A DNA stretch of 64,000 nucleotides from Cellulophaga sp. 20_2_10 (lineage in GTDB: Bacteria > Bacteroidota > Bacteroidia > Flavobacteriales > Flavobacteriaceae). Both the position numbers and the translations under genes were made by a program. The notes beneath the pieces are model-generated. The model made no database searches. It saw only the letters and a program-made list of their open reading frames with translations, and was not told the DNA's origin. Every line of letters starts with the position of its first letter. Position 1 is the first letter of the stretch. The stretch spans positions 372,001-436,000 of the forward strand of contig NZ_JAMCOJ010000001.1 in assembly GCF_023476645.1 (NCBI RefSeq), written 5' to 3'. This document shows, piece by piece, positions 17,784-26,430 of the stretch.

Positions 17784-17967
17784 GCTGTTTGTACAAGGGT
17801 TTTAATTGTAGTGAAATTAAATGTATCGAGAACCAATTGTACATTAAACAATAGTTGATCATTTTTTTCATTGATAAAAAAACGAACCAAAAAAATCTAG
17901 ACGCACGAACCCATTGCTATTGCTAAACTATAGTTTTACACAATACTTTCGTAGATCGGCCTAAAAA
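17784..17967. repeat. Tandem ~190-bp non-coding repeat, unit A
   Basis: Unit A is nearly identical to unit B (17991-18180); unit B carries a 6-bp insertion near its start. The unit has no open frame. It includes a small dyad ATTGT...ACAAT, an ATCAT...ATTGAT dyad and TACTTTCG, which resembles a -7 element, near its right end. The 868-bp gap from 17627 to 18494 otherwise holds only the two promoters described. Confidence 0.85.
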
Positions 17968-17990
17968 TATTATTCTAATTATGATAATAA

Positions 17991-18180
17991 GCTGTTAGTG
18001 CAAGTGTTTTAATTGTAGTAATAATAAAATTAAATGTATCTCTAACCAATTGTACATTAAACAATAGTTGATCATTTTTTTCATTGATAAAAAAACGAAC
18101 CAAAAAAATCTAGACGTACGAACCCATTGCTATTGCTAAACTATAGTTTTACACAATACTTTCGTAGATCGGCCTAAAAA
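17991..18180. repeat. Tandem ~190-bp non-coding repeat, unit B
   Basis: This is the second copy, separated from unit A by 23 bp of AT-rich DNA. The 110 bp at the right end (from the TTGTACATTAAACAAT dyad to CGGCCTAAAAA) differ from unit A at about one base, so the duplication is recent or the sequence is constrained. Confidence 0.85.
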
Positions 18181-18453
18181 GAAATATTTTTTGTGAAAAA
18201 GATATCTAAATAAAAGATATAAAAAAAGAAACTCCATTACTCCAGTTTATCGCTATTTTTTTAGGTTCTTTTTGATGTTTTTAAGTCAAATCATCAACCT
18301 AAAAGCAATTATTACTTTAGTATTTTATCAACTTTATATATAAAAATTAACGCTTATGCTATTTTTTAATAACAATACAACAACCTAAAAAACAATACTA
18401 TACACTCCACTTACAATAAAAACCCTTCTATTTAATAGCATAAATTTCTTTTT

Positions 18454-18476
18454 TAATAGTATTACTATTATATTTG
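18454..18476 (+). promoter_or_regulatory. TetR-gene promoter with palindromic operator
   Basis: TAATAGTATTACTATTA (18454-18470) is a perfect 17-bp palindrome that runs into a perfect -7 element TATATTTG (18469-18476), 18 bp before the TetR ATG. It fills the spacer of the promoter, the classic place for TetR autorepression of the regulator and the export genes behind it. Confidence 0.65.
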
Positions 18477-18494
18477 CACGTATAATTTGAATCT

Positions 18495-19175
18495 ATGAAA
18501 ACATTACTATCAAACATTAAAATAGAAATACCCACTGGCATCTACTTAAAAGATCCTGAATCTTCTACTTTGGGTAAAAAAATTATAGAAAACAGTATTA
18601 TTCTTCTAGAAGAAATTGGTTTTGAAGAGTTTAACTTTAAAAAACTAGGTGCTATTATTGGTTCTAACGAAAGTTCTATTTACCGTTATTTTGAGAGTAA
18701 ACACAAACTACTTATGTATTTAACGGCTTGGTATTGGGGTTGGGTAGAATACCAATTGGTAATAGAAACCTACAGTATTACAGATACTACAGAAAAGCTT
18801 AAAAAAGCCATAGAAGTGGTTACTAAAACTACGGAACAAGACAACAAATACACCCATATTAACGAGGTTTTACTTAACTCTATTATTATTAACGAGAACT
18901 CTAAGGTGTATTATACTAAAGATGTAGACGAGGATAATAAAGAAGGTTTTTTTATGCCTTACAAGCGTACCATACAGCGTATTGCAGACATTATTTTGGC
19001 ATACAACCCAGACTATAAATTTGCATTAAGCTATGCTAGCACTATGGTAGAGGGTTCTTTACACCAACATTTTATACAACAGCATTTTAAGTCTATTACC
19101 AATTGCAATAATATTACAACACCAACAGACTTTTTTACCGACTTAACTTTAAAAACAGTAGCAAATGCCAAATAG
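18495..19175 (+). CDS. TetR/AcrR family regulator of the export operon
   Basis: A 226-residue regulator. The helix-turn-helix is at about 40-80 (EEFNFKKLGAIIGSNESSIYRYFESKHKLLMYL), and the C-terminal half is the all-helical ligand-binding domain. The first ~25 residues are an extra N-terminal arm. It is the first gene of a four-gene rightward operon and overlaps the ABC gene by 11 bp. A palindrome in its own promoter is the likely operator. Confidence 0.82.
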   Translation: MKTLLSNIKIEIPTGIYLKDPESSTLGKKIIENSIILLEEIGFEEFNFKKLGAIIGSNESSIYRYFESKHKLLMYLTAWYWGWVEYQLVIETYSITDTTEKLKKAIEVVTKTTEQDNKYTHINEVLLNSIIINENSKVYYTKDVDEDNKEGFFMPYKRTIQRIADIILAYNPDYKFALSYASTMVEGSLHQHFIQQHFKSITNCNNITTPTDFFTDLTLKTVANAK

Positions 19176-20832
19176 TACTTTATCTCCTTGGAAACGTTTT
19201 TTAGGTCTATTACAATTAGAACGCAAAGACATTTTTCAAATAGGTTATTTTGCCATTTTTGAAGGTATTGTAGCTTTAAGTTTGCCTATTGGTATACAGA
19301 CTATTATTAACTTACTACAGGGTGCGCAGGTTTCTGCTTCTTGGGTTGTTTTAATTGTTCTAGTTACTATAGGTGTTGCATTTTCTGGCATTTTAAAACT
19401 AATGCAGATTCGTATTATAGAAACCATACAGCAACGTATTTTTACAAGATCGTCTTTTGAGTTAAGCTACCGTTTTCCAAAAATTAAGATGAACGAGTTG
19501 CGTAATTTTCACTTTCCAGAATTGGCCAATCGTTTTTTTGATACGCTTACCATACAAAAAGGCTTGTCTAAAATATTAATAGATGTGCCGTCTGCCCTAT
19601 TGCAAATTATATTTGCTTTAATTCTATTGTCTTTCTACCATCCGTTTTTTATACTATTTGGAGTATTGCTACTGCTTTTGGTATACATTGTTTTTAAATA
19701 TACGTCTCAAAGAGGTTTAGATACTAGTTTAAAAGAGTCTAAAAACAAATACAAGGTTGCGCATTGGTTACAAGAAATTTCGCGCTCTGTAATTAGTTTT
19801 AAACTATCTGGTAAAACAGCTTTGGCTTTAGAAAAAACAGATGATTTGGTTAGTGACTATGTAACATCTAGAGAAAGTCATTTTAAAATACTAAAGATTC
19901 AGTTTTTACAAATGGTTGGTTTTAAGGTTATTGTTACAGCCGGATTACTATCTATTGGTGGATTTCTAGTGCTAGACCAACGTATGAATATTGGACAGTT
20001 TGTTGCCGCAGAGATCATTATTCTTTTGGTTATAAACTCGGTTGAAAAACTAATTTTAGGTTTAGAGTCTTTTTACGACGTCTTAACTGCCATAGAAAAA
20101 TTAGGACAGGTTGTAGACAAACCTATTGAAGCACAAGAGGGTGAACTACTAGATAATAATGAAGACTTAACAGTTGAGCTTAAAAATGTTTTTTACAAAG
20201 TAAACGAGAATAATACGCCTTTACTTAAAGATATATCTTTTACCATAAATCCTAAAGATCGCATTTTAGTATCTGGAGAAAGTGGTTCTGGTAAGTCTAC
20301 CCTATTGCAACTTATTGCCGGTGTTACCTTCCCTACAGAGGGATATATACACGTGAACAATTTGTCTATAGAGAGTTTGTACATAAACAAATACAGAGCT
20401 ATTTTAGGAATGTCTCTTTTTGAGGAAACTACCTTTGAAGGAACTATTAGAGAGAACATTACGTTTGGCGATAAAGATATTACTGACGCCACTATTTACA
20501 ACACTTTTGAAAACTTAGGCTTAACCCCGTTTTTAAAGCAACAACCAAATGGTTTAAACACAATGTTAATACCAGAAGGCAAGCAAATTTCTTATACTGC
20601 TACTAAAAAATTGGTATTGGCAAGGGCTGTTGTTAAGCAACCAAAATTATTGATATTAGAGAATCCATTAGACTTGTTTGATGCACAAGAAGCTACGGCA
20701 ATTATTGATTATTTAACGCTATCTGCACACTCTTGGAGCTTGGTTATTGTGAGCAATAACAAGAGTTGGGAGAAAAAGTGTAACAAGCAAATTACACTTA
20801 AAAACGGAGTTGTAATTAACAATAAAAAATAG
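19165..20832 (+). CDS. HlyB-like ABC exporter with degenerate ATPase motifs
   Basis: A 555-residue half-transporter with six membrane helices (about 25-310) and a nucleotide-binding domain (about 335-550), without the N-terminal C39 or C39-like domain of bacteriocin and haemolysin exporters. Walker A is intact (GESGSGKST, 371-379). The signature LSGGQ is replaced by ISYTATKK (475-482), the Walker B Asp-Glu is replaced by Glu499-Asn500 (LLILENP), the switch His is Asn531 (VIVSNN) and the Q-loop Gln is missing. By family knowledge such a domain should bind ATP but hydrolyse it poorly. It lies between TetR and HlyD genes, so it should still form a type I secretion-like export complex. Confidence 0.82.
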   Translation: MPNSTLSPWKRFLGLLQLERKDIFQIGYFAIFEGIVALSLPIGIQTIINLLQGAQVSASWVVLIVLVTIGVAFSGILKLMQIRIIETIQQRIFTRSSFELSYRFPKIKMNELRNFHFPELANRFFDTLTIQKGLSKILIDVPSALLQIIFALILLSFYHPFFILFGVLLLLLVYIVFKYTSQRGLDTSLKESKNKYKVAHWLQEISRSVISFKLSGKTALALEKTDDLVSDYVTSRESHFKILKIQFLQMVGFKVIVTAGLLSIGGFLVLDQRMNIGQFVAAEIIILLVINSVEKLILGLESFYDVLTAIEKLGQVVDKPIEAQEGELLDNNEDLTVELKNVFYKVNENNTPLLKDISFTINPKDRILVSGESGSGKSTLLQLIAGVTFPTEGYIHVNNLSIESLYINKYRAILGMSLFEETTFEGTIRENITFGDKDITDATIYNTFENLGLTPFLKQQPNGLNTMLIPEGKQISYTATKKLVLARAVVKQPKLLILENPLDLFDAQEATAIIDYLTLSAHSWSLVIVSNNKSWEKKCNKQITLKNGVVINNKK

Positions 20833-20835
20833 ACT

Positions 20836-22197
20836 ATGTTAAATATATCTAACAATAAAGTATCTGAATTTATTGACTTGACAAAGTACAAGTCTGGAAA
20901 AGATATTTTTACAAAAGAATACCATAAAGGTTTTAGAAAGTTCTTATTAGTTTTTACTATTATTTTAATTCTTATTCTGTTTTTACCGTGGACACAAAAC
21001 ATATCTAGTCAGGGTAATGTTACTACCCTAAAACCAAACCAAAGACCACAGACATTACAATCTCAGATTCCTGGCCGCGTAGAAGAATGGTTTGTACAAG
21101 AGGGTAATTTTGTAAAAAAAGGAGATACTATACTTAGAGTTTCTGAGGTAAAAAGCGAGTATTTTGATGAGCGCTTGGCAGAGCGTACAGACAACCAAAT
21201 TACAGCAAAATCTTCTTCTGTTACAGCATATAAAAACAAAGTCAATGCATTGCAAAGTCAGATTAACGCATTGCAACAAGAACGTGGTTTAAAGCTAGAA
21301 CAAGCTAAAAATAAGGTCAAACAAACGTTTTTAAAAGTAATAAGTGACAGTATAGATTTAGAAGCCCTAAAAATTAATGCTGACATTGCTAACAAACAAT
21401 ATTTACGTACTGTACAATTGCAAGAAGATGGCTTAAAAGCCGTAAAAGATGTTGAAGAAAAACGCTCTAAATACCAAGAGGTAAACGCTAAATTACTATC
21501 GCAACAAAATAAATTACTAAGTACAAGACAAGATGCTATTAACAGTGAGCTTGCTATTGCTACTTTAGGCGCCACATATGGAGATAAAATTGCCAAAGCA
21601 CAAAGTAGTTTATACACGGCACAATCTGGTGGTTTAGATACAGAAGCACAAGTATCTAAATTAGAAACTAATTTAGCCAATTACAAAAAACGAAACAGTT
21701 TGCTTTTTATTACTGCGCCACAAGATGGCTTTATAAACAAAACAATAAAAGCTGGTTTGGGTGAAACTTTTAAAGAAGGTGAACCTTTGGTAAGCATTAT
21801 GCCTGCAGATTACGAGTTGGCCGTAGAAATGTATGTAAAACCAATAGACTTGCCTTTAATACACGTTGGTGAAGAAGTACGTGTTCAATTTGATGGTTGG
21901 CCTGCCATTGTATTTAGCGGTTGGCCAAACGTATCTTATGGTACGTATGGTGCTAAAATTGTTGCTATAGAAAACTTTATTAGTGATAATGGTAAATATC
22001 GTGTGCTCCTAAAACCAGATTCTAATATGGTAGAGTGGCCAACAGCAATACGTGTGGGTTCTGGTGCTAAAACAATTGCCTTGTTAGAAAATGTGCCTAT
22101 TTGGTTTGAGCTTTGGAGACAAATAAACAGTTTTCCTCCAAATTTTTATCAGCCTACAGAAAAAAAAACCGATTCTAAATACAAAAAGAAAGCCTAA
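20836..22197 (+). CDS. HlyD-family periplasmic adaptor
   Basis: A 453-residue membrane-fusion protein with an N-terminal cytoplasmic segment, one membrane helix (about 35-55), a lipoyl half-motif (RVEEWFVQEGNFVKKGD), a long coiled-coil hairpin (about 100-275, Gln/Lys/Ala-rich), the second lipoyl half (ITAPQDGFINKTI) and a beta-barrel domain. It starts 3 bp after the ABC gene and overlaps the outer-membrane gene in an ATGA-type junction (its stop shares bases with the next ATG). Confidence 0.87.
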   Translation: MLNISNNKVSEFIDLTKYKSGKDIFTKEYHKGFRKFLLVFTIILILILFLPWTQNISSQGNVTTLKPNQRPQTLQSQIPGRVEEWFVQEGNFVKKGDTILRVSEVKSEYFDERLAERTDNQITAKSSSVTAYKNKVNALQSQINALQQERGLKLEQAKNKVKQTFLKVISDSIDLEALKINADIANKQYLRTVQLQEDGLKAVKDVEEKRSKYQEVNAKLLSQQNKLLSTRQDAINSELAIATLGATYGDKIAKAQSSLYTAQSGGLDTEAQVSKLETNLANYKKRNSLLFITAPQDGFINKTIKAGLGETFKEGEPLVSIMPADYELAVEMYVKPIDLPLIHVGEEVRVQFDGWPAIVFSGWPNVSYGTYGAKIVAIENFISDNGKYRVLLKPDSNMVEWPTAIRVGSGAKTIALLENVPIWFELWRQINSFPPNFYQPTEKKTDSKYKKKA

Positions 22198-23591
22198 TGA
22201 AAAAAATACTAATTGTTGTTTGTTCTTTATGGTTTTCGGTAACATTTTCGCAAGAGACGGATACTATTTTAAGCCTAGAGGAATATTTAGGGTATGTAAA
22301 AAAGTACCATCCTATAATTAAACAAGCACGCCTTATAACCACAGAGGGCGAAGCTAAATTACTAAAATCTAGAGGCGCTTTTGATCCTAAATTAGAAGTA
22401 GATTTTGCCAATAAAAAATTTAAAAACACGGATTATTATGACAAGCTAAACGCTACTTTTAAAATACCTACTTGGTATGGCATAGAGTTAAAAGCAAATT
22501 ATGAGAATAACGAAGGTATTTACCTTAATCCAGAATATACCACGCCAGAAGATGGTTTATACAGTGCCGGCGTTTCTGTATCGCTTGCAAAAGGCTTGCT
22601 TACCAATAAAAGAATGGCAACCTTAAAACAAGCTAAACTATATACAGAACAAGCTGAAGCAAAACAGAAATTGGTAATAAGCGATTTTCTGTACAACGCA
22701 TCTGAGTCTTATTTTAATTGGCTTAAAAATTACAAAGCTGTCGTTGCCTACAAAAGCTATTTGATAAATGCAGATACACGTTTACAAAATGTAAAAAAGA
22801 GCTTTAGATCTGGTGATAAGCCTGCTATAGATACGTTAGAGGCAGGAATTAATTACAAAAACAGATTGTTAGATTTAGAAAAAGCAAAAATTGGTTATCT
22901 AAAATCCACCCTAGAAGTTTCTAACTTTTTGTGGTTGCAAAACAATGTACCCTTAGAGATTACAGACAATATTACACCAGACATAAACACCATTGCTACC
23001 ATAGATGTGGTACTTAATAGTTCGCTCTTAAACACTACCACAGATAATTTAATAGAACATCATCCTAAATTAAAAGCGTTAGAAATTAAAAAGGATATTT
23101 TAACAATAGATAAGCGCTATAAAACAAACAACCTATTGCCTAAAGTAGACTTACAGTATAACTTTTTAAGTGCAGATTATGAAAATCTTAATAGCTTTAA
23201 TACTACCAATTATAAAACTGGTTTAGCAATTAGTTTTCCTTTATTTTTAAGGAAAGAACGTGCCGATTTAAAGTTAGCTAAAGTAAAACTACAAGATGTA
23301 GATTTTGATATTATGGCTACAAAAGTGAGCTTAAAAAATAAAATAAACAGTAGTTTACAAGAAATTGAGTCTTACCAGGCACAACATTCTATTTTAAAGA
23401 GTTTGGTTACAGATTATACAAGATTGGTAACTGCTGAAGAACGTATGTTTAATTTAGGTGAAGGATCTCTGTTTCTTGTGAATTATAGAGAAGTAAAACT
23501 AATAGAAAGTCAGCTTAAAGAAATAGATACAGAATACAAGTTGTTTCATAGCAAATATAAATTTCTAAACATTATTAGTAGTTTAGAATAA
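22197..23591 (+). CDS. TolC-family outer-membrane protein
   Basis: A 464-residue channel protein with signal peptide MKKILIVVCSLWFSVTFSQ and OEP-type helical repeats (about 60-250 and 290-460). It is the last gene of the TetR-ABC-HlyD-TolC operon, whose exported substrate is not encoded next to it. The genes are translationally coupled, which implies a stoichiometric complex spanning both membranes. Confidence 0.87.
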   Translation: MKKILIVVCSLWFSVTFSQETDTILSLEEYLGYVKKYHPIIKQARLITTEGEAKLLKSRGAFDPKLEVDFANKKFKNTDYYDKLNATFKIPTWYGIELKANYENNEGIYLNPEYTTPEDGLYSAGVSVSLAKGLLTNKRMATLKQAKLYTEQAEAKQKLVISDFLYNASESYFNWLKNYKAVVAYKSYLINADTRLQNVKKSFRSGDKPAIDTLEAGINYKNRLLDLEKAKIGYLKSTLEVSNFLWLQNNVPLEITDNITPDINTIATIDVVLNSSLLNTTTDNLIEHHPKLKALEIKKDILTIDKRYKTNNLLPKVDLQYNFLSADYENLNSFNTTNYKTGLAISFPLFLRKERADLKLAKVKLQDVDFDIMATKVSLKNKINSSLQEIESYQAQHSILKSLVTDYTRLVTAEERMFNLGEGSLFLVNYREVKLIESQLKEIDTEYKLFHSKYKFLNIISSLE

Positions 23592-23791
23592 ATTTAAAAT
23601 GAACTCTTCCCTCCTATTAACAATGACTTTTAAGTTAGTTAATAAAGAATAAGATGTCTTTTTAGAAACAAAGTTGTGCGTCTTTATAATACTAATTAAA
23701 GAAAAAATCAGTTTACTATTTTATGCATTGGTATGTCAAATTTTAGATATACCATAGTTTTTACAACCTATTAAATTAGAAAAAAAACAAC

Positions 23792-25168
23792 ATGAAAAAA
23801 GTATCCCATTCTTTATTTTTAGCCCTACTTGTATGCCTAACATCTTGTAATAAGGACGAGTTAGACGTAGTTAACAAAGTTACCGCAGAAGACTTAGACG
23901 GTAAAGGCTTGCCAAAATTAGCCTTTAGCTCTAAACAACCAGAACTAACCAACATACAAGAATACATTATAGATTTAGAGCAATGGAACATACCCAACAA
24001 CGGCACAGACCCTACTACAACAACCGCTAATTTACAAGCTGCAATAGATTGGGCATATGACGAGGGTTTTGGTATGGTTACGTTACCAAAGGGAGAATAC
24101 CTTGTTGGTAAAGATGTAAACGAAATATACCAAGGCGGCATAGAAATACACAACAATACAGAGTTTGTTTTTAGCGAAGGTGCGGTATTAGAAATGGATA
24201 CAAACGACAAATGGAACTACTGCGTTATTAGCTTAGACGGCGATAATATTATTGTGAGAGATGGCACTATTAAAGGCGATAGAGATTCTCATATTTTTAC
24301 ACCTCGCGAAAGTGATGGTGCTACATCTCATGACGAAGGTCACGGAATTTGTGTTTGGAACGATAGTAACATTGTTTTAATAGACAATATGATTATTAAA
24401 GATACAACGGGTGATGGTTCTTTAGTCCTAGATGCTACAGATGTTACTTTTACAAACAATAACATTTTTAACAACCGCAGACAGGGAATCTCTGTTGTTG
24501 GTGGTACACGTATTACTATTACAGATAACGAAATACATCATATAAACGGTACTAGTCCACAATTTGGAATAGATATCGAAGGTGCTGGCCGTGTTGATGA
24601 AGATATTTTAATACAGAACAATTACTTTCACCATAACAAAGGCGGAGACATTGTAAACACTAGCGGTAAAAACGTTTATATTCTAGACAACATACTAGAG
24701 CAAGGAGATGGTAACGTATATATAGATGGCCCCCTTGTGTCTTGGCATAAAACCCATAATATTATTGCCAGAAATACAATTACAATGCTAAGCGGCTCTG
24801 TAAATGGAAGATTGGGTTATATACAATATTCAAGTGGCGGTGATAAAGGACACAACAGGGCTACTTACGTACACGATAACGTGCTTAACAATTGCGGAAT
24901 GTATATGTACAAAAGCGCAGATGCAGATGTACGTAGAAACAAGTTTTTAGGCTACTTTTTAGCCTTTTCAGATTTTGATAATGTAATTCTAGAAGATAAT
25001 TTAGTTACATATTCAGAAGAACATACCAACCTTAGATATTGTTGGTCTTATCGTTTTAAAAATGCTACTGGTTCTGCTAGTGGTAATTATTTGGGTGACG
25101 AGTTACAAGATTTACCCTTATCTTCAACCCAACCATATACGATGCAGTGCGTTTTAGACGGTTGGTAA
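23792..25168 (+). CDS. Right-handed parallel beta-helix lipoprotein (polysaccharide lyase/epimerase-like)
   Basis: A 458-residue lipoprotein (signal with lipobox CLTSC, Cys19). After a short linker it shows the N-terminal cap of pectate-lyase-like proteins (TTANLQAAIDWAYDEGFGMVTLPKGEYLVG) and then about ten beta-helix coils with repeated Asn/Ile/Asp patterns (NIVLIDNMIIKDTTGDG, RITITDNEIHHI, NVYILDNILEQG). Possible activities are polysaccharide lyase, glycosidase or C5-epimerase; no family-specific catalytic set was recognised. It stands alone between two gaps. Surface glycan processing in a seaweed degrader fits. Confidence 0.7.
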   Translation: MKKVSHSLFLALLVCLTSCNKDELDVVNKVTAEDLDGKGLPKLAFSSKQPELTNIQEYIIDLEQWNIPNNGTDPTTTTANLQAAIDWAYDEGFGMVTLPKGEYLVGKDVNEIYQGGIEIHNNTEFVFSEGAVLEMDTNDKWNYCVISLDGDNIIVRDGTIKGDRDSHIFTPRESDGATSHDEGHGICVWNDSNIVLIDNMIIKDTTGDGSLVLDATDVTFTNNNIFNNRRQGISVVGGTRITITDNEIHHINGTSPQFGIDIEGAGRVDEDILIQNNYFHHNKGGDIVNTSGKNVYILDNILEQGDGNVYIDGPLVSWHKTHNIIARNTITMLSGSVNGRLGYIQYSSGGDKGHNRATYVHDNVLNNCGMYMYKSADADVRRNKFLGYFLAFSDFDNVILEDNLVTYSEEHTNLRYCWSYRFKNATGSASGNYLGDELQDLPLSSTQPYTMQCVLDGW

Positions 25169-25189
25169 ATGTTAGATAAATTTAAGTAT

Positions 25190-25230
25190 AAAAATGCCTT
25201 TTTGAAGTATTCTTCAGAAAGGCATTTTTA
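25190..25230 (+). terminator. Terminator of the beta-helix gene
   Basis: AAAATGCCTTTtTGAA, a 6-nt loop, TTCAgAAAGGCATTTTT: a long hairpin with one bulged pair and a T-tract, about 22 nt after the stop. Confidence 0.85.
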
Positions 25231-25411
25231 GTTCGCTACCTATCAGCCTGTTAGTGTATTTTCTTGCTTTTATAAAAACTGTAGAAAAGTACTATTTTAA
25301 CCCTAAATAGCTTTTTTTTAATGTAAAATTGATAAAATATGCCTTTTAATTAGGAATTACGTAAATAAAATGGTATAATAAGGTAAGAGAAATATTAACT
25401 AAAACATATAT

Positions 25412-26272
25412 ATGAGGCAACTAAAGATCACGAAGCAAATTACAAACAGAGATACGAAATCATTAGAAAAGTATTTTCAAGAAATATCTAAGTTAGATAT
25501 GATTACAATTGATGAAGAAGTAGAACTGGCAAAAAGAATTCGAGAAGGTGATCAAGTTGCTTTAAACAAATTAGTAAACGCCAATCTACGTTTTGTAGTT
25601 TCAGTTGCAAAACAATATCAAGGAAGCGGATTGCGATTATCAGATTTAATTAATGAAGGAAATGTTGGACTAGTTAAAGCTGCACAACGTTTTGATGAAA
25701 CAAGAGGTTTTAAATTTATATCGTATGCCGTATGGTGGATTAGACAATCCATCTTACAAGCAATATCTGAACTATCTCGTATGGTACGTTTGCCTTTAAA
25801 TAAGATTGGTGAGATTAGTAAAATAAATAAAGTCTTTTCTTCTTTAGAACAAAATTACCAACGACCTCCTAGCGCCATAGAAATTGCTAGAGAATTAGAT
25901 ATGAGTACATCACAGGTTAAAACTGCTATGAAAAACTCTGGTAAACACTTGTCTATGGATGCTCCTTTTGAAGACGGAGAAACATCTAACTTATACACTG
26001 TTATACAATCTAAAGACGTAACAAGTCCTGATGTTAATATGATTAAAGAATCTTTAAGCTCTGACATTACGCAATTGTTAAAGACCTTACCTAGTAGAGA
26101 AAGTGAAATTATACGCTTGTATTACGGAATTGGAGAAAAAGCTCCTATGAGTCTTTCTGAGATTGGTGATGTGTTTGAATTAAGTCGAGAACGTGTTAGA
26201 CAAATTAGAGAAAAAGCAATTGTAATACTACGCAGAAAATCGCAAAACGAAGTATTAAAAGCATACCTGTAA
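25412..26272 (+). CDS. RpoD/SigA-family sigma factor (divergent paralog)
   Basis: A 286-residue group 1/2 sigma-70 protein of the short flavobacterial type, starting MRQLKITKQITNRDTKSLEKY. Region 2 (about 60-125, ANLRFVVSVAKQYQ, FDETRGFKFISYAVWWIRQSI) and region 4 (about 225-280, LSEIGDVFELSRERVRQIREKA) are complete. Many positions differ from the primary flavobacterial RpoD as I remember it, for example ISELSRMVRLPLNKIGE versus LAEQARIVRLPLNKIGS, and region 4.1 reads LPSRESEIIRLYYGIGEKAPM. This suggests a second, alternative group 2 sigma factor rather than the housekeeping one. It stands alone, with a 243-bp upstream gap and its own terminator. Confidence 0.82.
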   Translation: MRQLKITKQITNRDTKSLEKYFQEISKLDMITIDEEVELAKRIREGDQVALNKLVNANLRFVVSVAKQYQGSGLRLSDLINEGNVGLVKAAQRFDETRGFKFISYAVWWIRQSILQAISELSRMVRLPLNKIGEISKINKVFSSLEQNYQRPPSAIEIARELDMSTSQVKTAMKNSGKHLSMDAPFEDGETSNLYTVIQSKDVTSPDVNMIKESLSSDITQLLKTLPSRESEIIRLYYGIGEKAPMSLSEIGDVFELSRERVRQIREKAIVILRRKSQNEVLKAYL

Positions 26273-26295
26273 TAAAGTCCTTTTCCCCTCAAATA

Positions 26296-26325
26296 AAAAC
26301 CGACCTGAAAAGGTCGGTTTTTTTT
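26296..26325 (+). terminator. Terminator of the sigma factor gene
   Basis: AAAACCGACCT-GAAA-AGGTCGGTTTT followed by more T: a perfect 11-bp stem with a GAAA tetraloop, 24 nt after the stop. Confidence 0.92.
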
Positions 26326-26376
26326 ATGCCTTTTTTTAAAACCTAAAGCCATATGGGATTGTTTGTTTATACAACG

Positions 26377-26414
26377 CAAAAAAGCCAGCTATTTAAAATA
26401 ACTGGCTTAAAAAA
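26377..26414 (-). terminator. Terminator of the CotH gene
   Basis: AAGCCAG (26382-26388) pairs with CTGGCTT (26402-26408), with further ATTT/AAAT pairing inside and T-tracts on the minus strand. It lies just past the leftward CotH stop. Confidence 0.8.
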
Positions 26415-26430
26415 CGAACTCAACTAATTA

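Noticed and set aside
17784-18180. Tandem repeat considered as a CRISPR array
   Set aside because: Only two units of about 190 bp, one 23-bp spacer and no cas genes.
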